Positions 26,711 to 36,362 of a stretch of 64,000 nt of DNA are shown piece by piece. The notes beneath the pieces are model-generated. The model was given only the letters and a program-made list of their open reading frames with translations. It did not search any database and had not been told where the DNA came from. The DNA lies in assembly GCA_963742305.1 (NCBI GenBank), contig CAVULN010000001.1:1-64000 (forward strand). Direction: 5' to 3'. The DNA comes from Roseiarcus sp963742305 (lineage in GTDB: Bacteria > Pseudomonadota > Alphaproteobacteria > Rhizobiales > Beijerinckiaceae). Within the stretch, counting starts at the first letter, position 1. Every line of letters starts with the position of its first letter. The position numbers and the translations under genes are program-made.

Positions 26711-26813
26711 AAGCTCGCCCGAACCCTGACGTTCGAGGTAGCAAGGCCTATGCCATCGGCGGCTGGCACGCCCCTTGCTCGCCTGGCGGGGGATGGATTG
26801 GCGGGCCGATCAA

Positions 26814-27467
26814 ATGTCGCAGACGACGCTGACGATCAGCAGCAGGAACTACTCGTCCTGGTCGCTGAGGGGCTGGCTCATGGCCAGGCTCGCCCGGATC
26901 GATTTCGAGGAGGTCGTCGTCGCGCCCGACGACGCCGGCGCGCGCGCCGAGATCCTGCTGCTCTCGCCGTCGATCCTCGTTCCCTGCCTCACCTACAAGG
27001 GCGTCCGCGTCTGGGACACGCTGGCGATCGGCGAGTTCCTGAACGAAATCGCGCCAAAGGCGGGACTTATGCCCAAGGATCAGGCAACCCGCGCCCACTG
27101 CCGCTCCATTTGCGGCGAGATGCATTCGGGCTTCGTGTCGCTGAGGCAGGCGCTGCCGATGAACATCAAGGGAGAATTCCCGACCTTCAAGATCTGGTCG
27201 AAGGCGCGCGCCGACATTGACCGCATCCTCGTCATCTGGAGCGAGTGCCTTCAGGCCTACGGCGGGCCATTCCTGTTCGGCAAGATCACCATGGCGGATG
27301 CGATGTACGCGCCGGTGGTCAGCCGGTTCCGCACCTATGGGATCCGGCTCGACGGGGAACTGAAGGCCTATGCCGAGCGCGTCTGGGACTTGGCCCCGAT
27401 GAGGGAGTGGCGCGAGGCGGCGCTCGCCGAGCACGAGGAGATCGAGGAGCTCGAGGCCGAGTTCTAG
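26814..27467 (+). CDS. Glutathione S-transferase family protein
   Basis: 217 residues. The N-terminal thioredoxin-like domain begins LTISSRNYSSWSLRGWLMAR, with the SSWSLR motif typical of maleylacetoacetate-isomerase/YfcF-like bacterial GSTs. The C-terminal helical domain has FLFGKITMADAMYAPVVSRF, the N-capping motif. ATG 26814 is preferred over upstream starts because the fold begins there. It is cytoplasmic and glutathione-conjugating; substrate unknown. Confidence 0.9.
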   Translation: MSQTTLTISSRNYSSWSLRGWLMARLARIDFEEVVVAPDDAGARAEILLLSPSILVPCLTYKGVRVWDTLAIGEFLNEIAPKAGLMPKDQATRAHCRSICGEMHSGFVSLRQALPMNIKGEFPTFKIWSKARADIDRILVIWSECLQAYGGPFLFGKITMADAMYAPVVSRFRTYGIRLDGELKAYAERVWDLAPMREWREAALAEHEEIEELEAEF

Positions 27468-27610
27468 CCTCCGCTCAATCCGCGCGGGACGGGCCGGCCG
27501 CCATTGAGAAAGCGCATGACTTCCGGATCGCGTTCGAGCGCGATCAGGTTCTCCCGATCCGCCTCGCATGTCGGGCTGAGCGACAGGCGCGCGGTTTCGA
27601 TCGCGGCGAA
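27464..27610 (-). pseudogene. GNAT acetyltransferase, N-terminal remnant
   Basis: On the minus strand, between the dodecin stop and the GST stop, one frame reads ETARLSLSPTCEADRENL followed by ALERDPEVMRFLNGGRPVP and then TAG at 27464-27466. This is the usual N-terminal beta-strand/helix of RimJ/RimL-type GNAT proteins. No start codon is present at the expected place and the acetyl-CoA-binding part is missing. It overlaps the last bases of the GST gene. It looks like a decayed fragment. Confidence 0.5.
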
Positions 27611-27623
27611 CGAGCCCCGGCGA

Positions 27624-27839
27624 TCAGTCCTTGCCGCCGTACTTGAAGGACACCTTGAGCCTGGTGCGGTAGGCTTCGACCTTGCCTTTCTCGATCACCA
27701 GATCCTGCTCGACGACCTCGGCGACGCGGAGGTCACGCAGACTCTTCGAGGCGCGCTCGATCGCCGCCGCCGCGGCCTTCTCCCAGGACACCGTGCTCGT
27801 GCCCACGAGCTCGATCACTTTGTAGACGCTCTCGGCCAT
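27624..27839 (-). CDS. Dodecin-family flavin-binding protein
   Basis: 71 residues, MAESVYKVIELVGTSTVSWE onward, the full length of a dodecin. These small proteins form dodecamers that store flavin (or CoA). ATG 27839 matches the conserved N-terminus; a longer upstream frame is not similar to anything. It is a single gene. Confidence 0.93.
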   Translation of the reverse strand: MAESVYKVIELVGTSTVSWEKAAAAAIERASKSLRDLRVAEVVEQDLVIEKGKVEAYRTRLKVSFKYGGKD

Positions 27840-28084
27840 CGGACCCTCCCTCGACCTGCGGCGCGTCTCGCCCGGCGCCCTGGCGACCGCCGGAGTCGCC
27901 AAGGCTTTTGCGAACGCGTCACCGCAAGCTAACACGCGCTTGGGATCGGCCCAAGAGCGGCGCCGCCGCAAAGAAACGAGCGGCCGCGCCGCAAAGAAAC
28001 GGAGCGCGCCATCGTCGTGGGCGAGTAAGCTCCGGGGCGCGCAGCCGAAAGGAGGCCGACCAACAGAAAGGGCCCCTGGACTGA

Positions 28085-28573
28085 TTAGTCCGCGGCGCCC
28101 AGCTTGATGAACAGCTCGTCCTTGCCGAGGCTCAGGGTCACGCCGCTCTGCGTACCTGTCAGGTGCATGATGACGCCCGCCTTGTTCCTAAGCCAGAGGT
28201 CGCCCGCCTGCGAGGTCTCGAGGCCGGCCGCCCCTGTGCCTTCGACCCACAAACCGGAAAACTGGGACGGATCATCGAGCTTGTAGACGTCGCCGGCCAC
28301 CGAGATCTTCGAGACGCTGCCTGGTCCAACCACAGTTCCGAGGAGCTTGAAGGGATAAGTCTTGCCGTTGAAAGCGAGCGTCCCTAACCCAACTCCCATG
28401 CCGCCCGCGAAGAGCTGCGTCATCGTCACCTTGCCCGATGGCGTGAGGCCCGCGATGCTCTGGGCGGTCGGCGCCTGGGTCGGGATCGGACTGGAGACCG
28501 AATTGCAGCTTGCGAGCGCGAATGCGGCGAGCGCGGCGCCGGCCATCGACAGAAACCCGAACTTTGCGATCAT
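28085..28573 (-). CDS. Hypothetical lipoprotein
   Basis: 162 residues from ATG 28573. The signal sequence ends in lipobox LASC (Cys23), so it should be lipid-anchored. The remainder is a Gly/Ser-rich domain (TMTQLFAGGMGVGLGTLAFN, WVEGTGAAGLETSQAGDLWL) reminiscent of EipA/DUF1134-type proteins of Alphaproteobacteria, but assignment is tentative. A TTG at 28582 is an alternative start. It diverges from the DUF1275 gene. Confidence 0.75.
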   Translation of the reverse strand: MIAKFGFLSMAGAALAAFALASCNSVSSPIPTQAPTAQSIAGLTPSGKVTMTQLFAGGMGVGLGTLAFNGKTYPFKLLGTVVGPGSVSKISVAGDVYKLDDPSQFSGLWVEGTGAAGLETSQAGDLWLRNKAGVIMHLTGTQSGVTLSLGKDELFIKLGAAD

Positions 28574-28706
28574 GAACCCCAACCCATTTGCAGCGGCGCG
28601 AATTGCCGCCCAAACTGTACTAGCCTCGCCGCTCGCGAGCGTTCAAGCCGTCGCCGGTCCGCCTCGATCCTGGCGCCCGGCGCCGTCGACAGGTTGAAGC
28701 GCGATC

Positions 28707-29462
28707 ATGGCCGATCAACTCGCCAAGCCGGCGCCAGCGTCCTTAGCTCTCGAGCCGGACGCCCTCGACGGCGCCGCGCGCCTGGCGCGAGCCCGCGCGC
28801 GAAGCGACGAACGGCTGGCGGCGGGCCTCGCCACGATCGCGGGCTTCGTCGACGCCTACGGAATCATCACCTTTGGCGTGTACGTATCGTTCATGAGCGG
28901 GAACACCACTCAGGCAGGATATGAGACGGCGCAGGGCGCGTTTCGCGCCGCCGCGCTTTCGGCGCTCGCGATCCTGTTTTTCGTGTTGGGATCGTTCGCC
29001 GCGACGCTGCTCTCGGAATTCGGCGGACGCCACGCGCGGCGAGTGGCGCATGGCGTGGTCGCCGCCGCGCTCGCGGCGATCGCCGGCCTGACCGGGCTCG
29101 GCCTGCTCGCCGGCGCCGCCGCCATCGCCTCGACGAGCTTCGCCATGGGAATCATGAACAACGCGCTCTCCCGCGTCGGCGCGCAATCGGTGAGCGTCGG
29201 GTTCGTGACCGGATCGCTGAGCCGCCTCGGTTCGCATCTCGCGCAGGCGCTGAGGCGCGCGCCTCTTTCAGACGCGCTGGGGCCGTGGGACACCCATTCG
29301 CGCCGGGCGCTGACGCTCGCGCGGGTCTGGGCCGGGTTCCTCGCCGGGGCGCTCCTGTCGGGCGCGGCGACGCCGAGGTTCGGCGCGTGGGTCCTGGCCG
29401 CGCCGGCGCTGGTCCTTGCGGGGATGGCGGCGTTCGGCCGCCCCGAACCCGCGTTCCCATGA
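28707..29462 (+). CDS. DUF1275 (YoaK-like) membrane protein
   Basis: 251 residues with about six membrane helices. Family motifs are GFVDAYGIITFGVYVSFMSG followed by NTTQ, and the central IMNNALSRVGAQSVSVGFVT followed by GSLSRLG. Proteins of this family are widespread inner-membrane proteins without an assigned transport reaction. ATG 28707; the frame ends at TGA 29460-29462. Convergent with the beta-propeller gene. Confidence 0.9.
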   Translation: MADQLAKPAPASLALEPDALDGAARLARARARSDERLAAGLATIAGFVDAYGIITFGVYVSFMSGNTTQAGYETAQGAFRAAALSALAILFFVLGSFAATLLSEFGGRHARRVAHGVVAAALAAIAGLTGLGLLAGAAAIASTSFAMGIMNNALSRVGAQSVSVGFVTGSLSRLGSHLAQALRRAPLSDALGPWDTHSRRALTLARVWAGFLAGALLSGAATPRFGAWVLAAPALVLAGMAAFGRPEPAFP

Positions 29463-29507
29463 GCGGCAGGCTGGCGTCGCGATTCCGCGCAAAAGCGCAG
29501 ATCGTTC

Positions 29508-30983
29508 CTAAAACGTGAAGGCGTAGATTCGCCCGCCGCTCGCGACATAGAGCCGGTCGCCGGCGGCGATGGGCGTCTGGTACCGGTCGAAGCCCCGCAG
29601 AGGCTGCTGAACGGAGGCGATCGGTTCGCCGTTGTCGCCCCGGAAGGCATAGAGCGTGTTGACCGGGTCGGCGCCGACGATGAACACGATCGGATTTGAG
29701 TGGCCGTCGGTGGTCGTGACAATCGGCGAACTCTTGCCGTTGGGGACCGCGGCGCACCAGGCGGTCTCGATCCGAGGCGTTGGCTCGGCCCGAATCCTCA
29801 GCGTCACAAGGCCTTGCCCCGACTGGCCGGCCGGACAATTCGCGCCCCGGCCGTCGAGCGCGACGAACACGCTGTCGCCCTCGCTCCATACCGCGGGCGA
29901 CGTTATCGCCCGCGGCATGAGCACATGCGCGCTGAGAAGCGGGTGGCCGATCCCGCCGAGATTGTCGCGGTCGAGAAGATAGGCGTCGCCGGTCTTGCCG
30001 ATCGCGAAGATGAATTTGCGGACGCCTTTGGCGGAAGGCGCGTCGATGGGAATGGGCGCGGTCGCGCCGAGGTCCTGGTCGCCGCGGTCGAGCAGGCTCC
30101 AGTTCGAGGGGACGAAAACATCGCGGGGGGCTTCCGGGCGCGCGAGGCTCGGATCGAAACGAAAGACCGCTTCGCCATCGCCCCAGACCGTCGCGCCGAA
30201 CGTGTTGCCGGTCGCCGCGAACAGCGACTGGCCATCGCCGGTGATCCCGCCTTGCCCCCATATGCCGCCGCCGCGCGCCCGGGTCGCGAAACTCTCGACG
30301 CTGGCCGGATCGCTCTGGGAGACGCCCACGACGACCCCGTGAAAGTCGCCGCAGTCGCCATAATGGCCGCTATAGGCGACGAAGACCCGGCCGGCGAACA
30401 AGGCGAGCGCCCCGCGCTGATTTTGCACCGAGGACAGGAAGCTCCCCTTGAGCGCGCTCGCCACATCGACCGGCCAGCCGGGCTCGATCGACCCGTCGGC
30501 GAGCGCAAGCGCATAAATTTCGTGGCGCGGCTCGCCCTCGCGCATGACCATGGCGTCGAGATAGAGGGTCGCGCGCTTGGGATCGATGACCGGCGTGCCG
30601 GTCACCCCGACAAATGGAACGATGCCGCAGGGGAGCGCGGCGTGCTTGACCGGCTCGCCCAGCGTGCGCTCCCAGATTTGCGCGCCGGTCCTGGCGTCGA
30701 TCGCGGTGACCTCGTCCCGGTCGTTCGCCACGATGAGCATGGGCTCGCCCGATCCCGGGCGGCGCGCGAGCAGCGGCTGGGCATAGACGTAGCCGCGATA
30801 GGCGGCGTGGAACGAAGCGTCGAGATGCAGCCCTCGGGCGCGCTCATCGGTGAGGCCCGGGAGCACGTACCGGCCGGCGCGATCGAGCGCGCCGTGATAG
30901 GTCAGGACCGAGTCGTCCGCGTGAGCGGGGCCGGAAGCGGCGAGCGTCGCGGCGAGCGCGCCGGCGATCAGGCATGAGCGCAT
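29508..30983 (-). CDS. Exported PQQ/BamB-like beta-propeller protein
   Basis: 491 residues. Signal peptide MRSCLIAGALAATLAASGPA. Repeated blades carry the AxDxxTGxxxW motif, best seen in AIDARTGAQIWERTLGEPV, with others more degenerate (LAATGNTFGATVWGDGEAV, AFRGDNGEPIASVQQPL). It resembles quinoprotein dehydrogenase propellers, but the ligands needed for PQQ and calcium cannot be confirmed, so it may be a structural or binding protein. ATG 30983 is chosen because the signal peptide begins there. The NVNR-repeat gene lies directly upstream on the same strand. Confidence 0.85.
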   Translation of the reverse strand: MRSCLIAGALAATLAASGPAHADDSVLTYHGALDRAGRYVLPGLTDERARGLHLDASFHAAYRGYVYAQPLLARRPGSGEPMLIVANDRDEVTAIDARTGAQIWERTLGEPVKHAALPCGIVPFVGVTGTPVIDPKRATLYLDAMVMREGEPRHEIYALALADGSIEPGWPVDVASALKGSFLSSVQNQRGALALFAGRVFVAYSGHYGDCGDFHGVVVGVSQSDPASVESFATRARGGGIWGQGGITGDGQSLFAATGNTFGATVWGDGEAVFRFDPSLARPEAPRDVFVPSNWSLLDRGDQDLGATAPIPIDAPSAKGVRKFIFAIGKTGDAYLLDRDNLGGIGHPLLSAHVLMPRAITSPAVWSEGDSVFVALDGRGANCPAGQSGQGLVTLRIRAEPTPRIETAWCAAVPNGKSSPIVTTTDGHSNPIVFIVGADPVNTLYAFRGDNGEPIASVQQPLRGFDRYQTPIAAGDRLYVASGGRIYAFTF

Positions 30984-31032
30984 CAAGACTCCGGGAACGG
31001 CGGCCGGCGAAGCGGGGCTCGCGGTCCAGGTC

Positions 31033-31665
31033 TTACGGGCAGGCGTCCCAGAAGCCCTGCTGGCGGCTCGGGTCGGTATAGTACCAGCAGAGGTTCGGAC
31101 CCGGCGCCGCGCCCGCCCACGAAGCCGCGGCCGCCGCGCTGACAAACCCGAGCGCCGCGCCGGCCGCGACAGCGCCGCCGGTCGGCCACCAGTACCGGCC
31201 AGGCCGCGCCCAATTGCCCCAGTGCCCCGCGGCGTAGCCATGACGGTAGACGTTGCGGTTCACGTTGCGGTAGGCGTTCCGGTTCACATTCCGGTTAACG
31301 TTGCGGTTCACGTTCCGGTTGACGTTGCGGTTCACGTTGCGGTTGACGTTGCGATGGCCGTAACGGTTCGCGCCGTGGACGTTTCCCCGATGCGCGTAGG
31401 CGCCGCGGGCGTGGCCGCCGCGATTCATTCCATGATGCATGCCGCCGCGATTCATTCCGTGATGCATGCCGCCGCCGCGGTGCCCGCCGCCTCCGTGGCG
31501 CATGCCGCCGCCGCGCCCGCCGCGAACCTGAACAAGCAGGCCGTCGTCAACTTGGGTTGCGGCGGCTCCCGCTCCGAACATTTCGATGGCCTCCGCCTGC
31601 GGCGCGGCGAAGCAGATGAGGGTTGCGATTGCGATCCCTCTGCCGATCGGCCCCAGTCTTTGCAT
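31033..31665 (-). CDS. Secreted His/Asn/Gly-rich repeat protein (NVNR repeats)
   Basis: 210 residues with a signal peptide (IGRGIAIATLICFAAPQAEA). A GGRGGGMRHGGGGHRGGGMH region and two HHGMNRGG copies are followed by an array of the tetrapeptide NVNR, with six consecutive perfect copies and further degenerate ones. A Gly/Ala hydrophobic helix (GGAVAAGAALGFVSAAAAAS) and a short Cys-containing tail (NLCWYYTDPSRQQGFWDACP) end the protein. ATG 31665 follows GGAGG. His clusters suggest metal binding, but this is inference. The tail resembles the C-termini of other small rhizobial exported proteins of unknown function. Confidence 0.8.
   Translation of the reverse strand: MQRLGPIGRGIAIATLICFAAPQAEAIEMFGAGAAATQVDDGLLVQVRGGRGGGMRHGGGGHRGGGMHHGMNRGGMHHGMNRGGHARGAYAHRGNVHGANRYGHRNVNRNVNRNVNRNVNRNVNRNVNRNAYRNVNRNVYRHGYAAGHWGNWARPGRYWWPTGGAVAAGAALGFVSAAAAASWAGAAPGPNLCWYYTDPSRQQGFWDACP
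31247..31356 (-). repeat. 12-bp tandem repeat encoding NVNR
   Basis: Imperfect 12-bp units (CGGTTCACGTTG and CGGTTGACGTTG variants) lie inside the preceding coding sequence. The repeat is in frame, so copy number may vary without breaking the gene. Confidence 0.85.
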
Positions 31666-31952
31666 GGCGTTCCTCCGCTTCGCGGGCGCGCTGAAAATCG
31701 CCGTCTTTGTGGTCCCTATCTGCCGGCGGAGCGATGCTAGCCGCTTTCGGCCCGGGGCGCGAGGGTGTTTTGTCGAGCTCGGGGACGCTCGGGGCGGAGG
31801 GGCGAGGCAAGGCGAGGGCGGGAGAGGGCCATGCGGAACAGGAGATCGCTTCTCGTCATGATGAGCGCGACCGCGGCGGCCCGCATCGAGGCGGTTCTGG
31901 TCGCCGCGACGCCGGACTGGCTGACCGCCTTCGCGGCCTCGCTTTGACGCCC

Positions 31953-32733
31953 GTGCCGGACCGCCTCGGAGGCTTTTCATCCGCCGGAGTCGACATCGCG
32001 TTCATCGACGTCGCGCCGCAAGGACCGCGACCCCGGCGAGCCGATCCTGCTCATTCACGGCTTCGCCTCGAACCTCCGCATGAACTGGGTGGGCCCGCGC
32101 TGGGTCGACGCTCTGACCCGGGCCGGGCGCCGGGTCGTGGCGTTCGACAACCGCGGTCACGGACAAAGCGACAAGCCCCACGCGCCCGGCGCCTATCGGC
32201 CCGATCTCATGGTCAGCGACGCGGCCAACCTGCTCGCGCATCTTGGGATCAAGCGCGCCGACGTGATGGGGTATTCGATGGGCGCGAGGATCGCGAGCCT
32301 GCTTGCGCTCGAACATCCCGGCCTCGTGCGCTCGCTCGTGCTCGGGGGTCTCGGCGACCGGCTCGTGCGCGACGAAGGCTTGCCGGAGGCGATCGCCGAG
32401 GCCATGGAGGCGCCGTCGCTCGAGAGCCTCGACGACCCGGCGCAGCGCCTGTTCCGCGCCTTCGCCGAGCAGACGAACAGCGACCGCTTCGCGCTCGCCG
32501 CCTGCGCCCGCGGCTTTCGCCGGGCTCTGACGCCCGGGGAGGCGGCGCGGATCGCCTGCCCGACGCTGGTCGCGGTCGGCGAGCGCGACACGATCGCGGG
32601 CGATCCCCTGAAGCTCGTGAGCCTGCTGCCGCGGGCAGAGGCGCTTCCGATCCCCGGCCGCGACCACAATCTCGCGGTCGGCGACAAGGCGTTCAAGGCG
32701 GGCACGCTCGATTTTCTCGCGCGGGGGGCGTGA
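31953..32733 (+). CDS. Alpha/beta hydrolase (one frameshift)
   Basis: About 259 residues, alpha/beta-hydrolase fold close to 3-oxoadipate enol-lactonase-like esterases. The oxyanion-hole motif LLIHGFASNLRMNW and strand VVAFDNRGHGQSDKP precede the nucleophile elbow GYSMGA. The acid is in ERDTIAGDP and the catalytic His in GRDHNLAVG. The first 20-odd residues (GGFSSAGVDIAFIDVAP) are in another frame, broken near 32020; GTG 31953 is the best start but lacks a strong ribosome site. It stands alone before the Liv operon. Substrate unknown. Confidence 0.87.
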
Positions 32734-32858
32734 CCTCCCCGTTCCGGGTCGTCTACTAAAGTCCTAATGACAAAGCAGGTGACAAGCGGGCCCGAAACGT
32801 CAAGACTGCGGCCAACGGCCCGCCCTAGACGAGTCGGATGGATGGGATGGGAGCCTCC

Positions 32859-33676
32859 ATGGAGCTGGCCGAGGCGAGAGCCGGGGGCGCGGATCGTGAT
32901 GCGGCTCTCCAGGCCTCCGCCCTTCTGGCTGTCAGGGGGCTGACGATCCGCTTCGGCGGCGTGACCGCGCTCGAGGACGTCTCCTTCGAGGTCGCCCGCG
33001 GCGCGATCTGCGGACTGATCGGCCCCAACGGCGCCGGCAAGACGACGCTCTTCAACTGCGTCTCGCGCCTCTATGATCCGAGCGCCGGGTCGATCACGTT
33101 CGACGGCCGTGCGATCCTGGGCTGCGCCAGGCACGAGCTCGCCTCGCTCGGCATCGCCCGGACGTTTCAGAACGTCGCCCTGTTCGACACGATGACCGTG
33201 CGCGAGAACGTGTGCGTCGGCGCCCACGCGATGGCCCGCGGCGGCTTCCTCGCCAATGCGCTCAACCTGCCGCTGGCGAAGCGCGAGGAAGAGAAGGTCG
33301 CCGAGCGCGCCGAGGCGCTGATCGGGGAATTCGGTCTGGCGAGCGTCGCCGACCGTCCGGCGGGCGCGCTGCCGTTCGGGATCCGCAAGCGGGTGGAACT
33401 GGCGCGCGCGCTCGCCAATCGCCCCAAGCTGCTGCTGCTCGACGAACCGGCCGGCGGGCTCAACCACTCGGAAGTCGACGGGCTCGCCGACGAAATCCGC
33501 GCCATCCGCGACCGGCGCGGCGTCGCCGTGCTCCTGGTCGAGCATCACATGAATCTGGTCATGCGGGTCAGCGACCAGGTGGTCGCGCTCGACTTCGGCC
33601 GGGTGATCGCCAACGGCGGGCCCGACGAGGTCAGGACCAATCGCGACGTGGTGCGCGCCTATCTCGGGAGCGCGAA

Positions 33677-33680
<4 letters not shown>
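32859..33680 (+). CDS. livG: Branched-chain amino-acid-type ABC transporter ATP-binding protein LivG
   Basis: 273 residues from ATG 32859, which follows GGGAG; ATG 32838 is an in-frame alternative. One ABC domain: Walker A GPNGAGKTT, Q-loop in ARTFQNVALF, a weak signature (LPFGIRKRVELARAL) typical of LivG, and Walker B LLLLDEPAGGL. It powers a HAAT-family importer with LivF/H/M. The stop overlaps the livF start (TTGA). Genes run livG-livF-livH-livM-binding protein. Substrate may be a branched amino acid, an amide or an aromatic acid. Confidence 0.93.
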
Positions 33681-34393
<713 letters not shown>

Positions 34394-34417
34394 AGATCAA
34401 AGGAGCGCTTCAGAAGC

Positions 34418-35290
34418 GTGAGCGAGTTTCTGCACCTCCTGGCCTCCGGCCTCGCGCTCGGCGGGGTCTACGCGATCATGGCGCTCGCGCTGGTGATGAT
34501 CTACCAGGCGACGCAGCTCATCAATTTCGCCCAGGGCGAAATGGCGATGTTCTCCACCTTTGTCGCCTGGAGCCTGATGGAGTCCGGGTGGCCCTACTGG
34601 GGGGCTTTCGCGGCGACGGTCGTCGTCTCGTTCATCGGCGGGGTGCTGATCGAGCGGGTGGTTGTGCGCCCCTTCGCCAATGCGCCCATTCTTGCTTCGG
34701 TGATCGTGTCCATAGGGCTCGCCTTCATCTTCAATTCGCTCGCCGGATACCTTTACGGCTATTCGGTCGTCTCGTTCAATTCGCCGTTCACCGGCCGGCC
34801 GCTGTTCGGCGCGGGCTACATGTCGGCGCATGAAGCGGGCACGGTGTTGGTCTCCCTGTGCGTGCTCGCGGTGGTCTATGCGTTTTTCCGCTTCACGCCC
34901 CTCGGCCTCGCGATGCGCGCGGCGGCGCAGAATCCGGTGTCGAGCCGGCTCGTCGGCATCCGGGTCGGGTGGATGCTGGCGCTCGGCTGGGGCCTGGCGG
35001 CGGCGATCGGGTCGGTCGCCGGCATGATGGCCGCGCCGATCGTCTATCTCGATCCCAACATGATGTTCGGAATCCTGCTCTATGCGTTCGCTGGCGCGGT
35101 GCTGGGCGGCATCGACAATCCTTTCGGCGCGGCGTTCGGAGGCTTCGCGGTCGGGGTCATGGAGAATCTCATCGGGGCCTATGTCGTCGGCCCCGAGGTG
35201 AAGCTGACGGTCGCGCTGGCGATCATTGTCGCGGTTCTGGTCTGGCGGCCCTCGGGCCTCTTCGGGCGCCGCCTCATGGCGCGGGTGTGA
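34418..35290 (+). CDS. livH: Branched-chain amino-acid-type ABC transporter permease LivH
   Basis: 290 residues with about eight membrane helices. Family motifs are NFAQGEMAMFSTFVAW near the N-terminus and GLAMRAAAQNPVSSRLVGI, the ATPase-coupling loop, around 160-180. GTG 34418 follows AAGGAGCG. The stop overlaps the possible GTG start of livM. Confidence 0.94.
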   Translation: MSEFLHLLASGLALGGVYAIMALALVMIYQATQLINFAQGEMAMFSTFVAWSLMESGWPYWGAFAATVVVSFIGGVLIERVVVRPFANAPILASVIVSIGLAFIFNSLAGYLYGYSVVSFNSPFTGRPLFGAGYMSAHEAGTVLVSLCVLAVVYAFFRFTPLGLAMRAAAQNPVSSRLVGIRVGWMLALGWGLAAAIGSVAGMMAAPIVYLDPNMMFGILLYAFAGAVLGGIDNPFGAAFGGFAVGVMENLIGAYVVGPEVKLTVALAIIVAVLVWRPSGLFGRRLMARV

Positions 35291-35295
35291 TCCCC

Positions 35296-36291
35296 ATGGC
35301 CGGGCGGAACGGGACCTCGCCGATCATCATTGCGCTCGCCGTCGCCGTTTTCGCGCTCGCCTTCCCCTTCTTCGCCTCGGGCTATCATCTCTACCAGGGC
35401 GCGCAGGTCCTGATCCTCGCCGTCGTTCTTCTGGGCCTCAATCTCCTGACCGGTTTCAATGGCCAGATCTCGCTCGGCCACGGCGCTTTCTTCGCCATCG
35501 GCGGCTATGGGACGGCGATCCTGATCACGAAGTTCGGTCTGCCCTACTGGGCGGCCATCCCGCTGGCGAGCGTGGTTTGTTTCGTCGCCGGCTTTCTGTT
35601 CGGCTTTCCCGCGCTGAGGTTCGGCGGCCTCTATCTCGCGCTCGCCACCTTCGCGCTCGCCGTCGCGGCCCCGCAGATGCTGATCTACAAAGGGTTCGAC
35701 GCCTATACCGGCGGGGCGATGGGCCTCACGCTCACGAAGCCTCATGCGCCCTTCGGACTGCCTTTCAGCGTCGACCAGTGGCTCTATCTCTTCTGTCTCG
35801 TCTGCGCGGGCGCGCTGTACTGGGCGGCGAGCAATCTCGTCCGCGGGCGGGTCGGGCGGGCGCTGATCGCGATCCGCGACCAGCCGATCGCCGCCGAGAC
35901 GATGGGCGTCGACGCCCCCCTCTTCAAGACGGCATGCTTCGGCGTCAGCGCGCTCTATGCCGGCGTCGCGGGGGGCCTGAGCGCCATCGTGGTCGGCTTC
36001 GTCTCGCCGGAGAGCTTCGGGCTTCCGCTCTCGCTCGCCTTCCTGGTCGGCCTCGTCGTCGGCGGGCTTGGTTCGCTCGGGGGCATGCTGTTCGGGGCGC
36101 TGTTCATCGAGTTCGTGCCCAATATCGCCGATCAGCTCACGGTCAGCTTCGGCGAGAGCGCCAAGGCGCTGCCCGGCGCGGTCTACGGGGTTCTCCTGAT
36201 CCTGGCCATGGCCGTCATGCCGCAAGGCGTCGCCGGGGCGGCGAAGGCAGCGGCAAGCGCGGCGAGGCGAGCATTCTCTTCGTCAGGATAA
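35296..36291 (+). CDS. livM: Branched-chain amino-acid-type ABC transporter permease LivM
   Basis: 331 residues, polytopic, with LLTGFNGQISLGHGAFFAIG and the coupling loop RGRVGRALIAIRDQPIAAET, both hallmarks of LivM. ATG 35296 is used; GTG 35287 overlaps the livH stop (GTGA) and is equally possible. Partner of LivH. Confidence 0.94.
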   Translation: MAGRNGTSPIIIALAVAVFALAFPFFASGYHLYQGAQVLILAVVLLGLNLLTGFNGQISLGHGAFFAIGGYGTAILITKFGLPYWAAIPLASVVCFVAGFLFGFPALRFGGLYLALATFALAVAAPQMLIYKGFDAYTGGAMGLTLTKPHAPFGLPFSVDQWLYLFCLVCAGALYWAASNLVRGRVGRALIAIRDQPIAAETMGVDAPLFKTACFGVSALYAGVAGGLSAIVVGFVSPESFGLPLSLAFLVGLVVGGLGSLGGMLFGALFIEFVPNIADQLTVSFGESAKALPGAVYGVLLILAMAVMPQGVAGAAKAAASAARRAFSSSG

Positions 36292-36362
36292 TGTGCGATT
36301 TTACGAAGGAACCCGGCGGCGCGGATGGCCCGCGCCCCGAGTATAGAAAGGGAGGAAAGCCC

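Noticed and set aside
31247..31356. Short repeat array that might be taken for a CRISPR.
   Set aside because: Units are 12 bp, contiguous without spacers and in frame in a secreted protein. No CRISPR array or cas gene was seen in the window.
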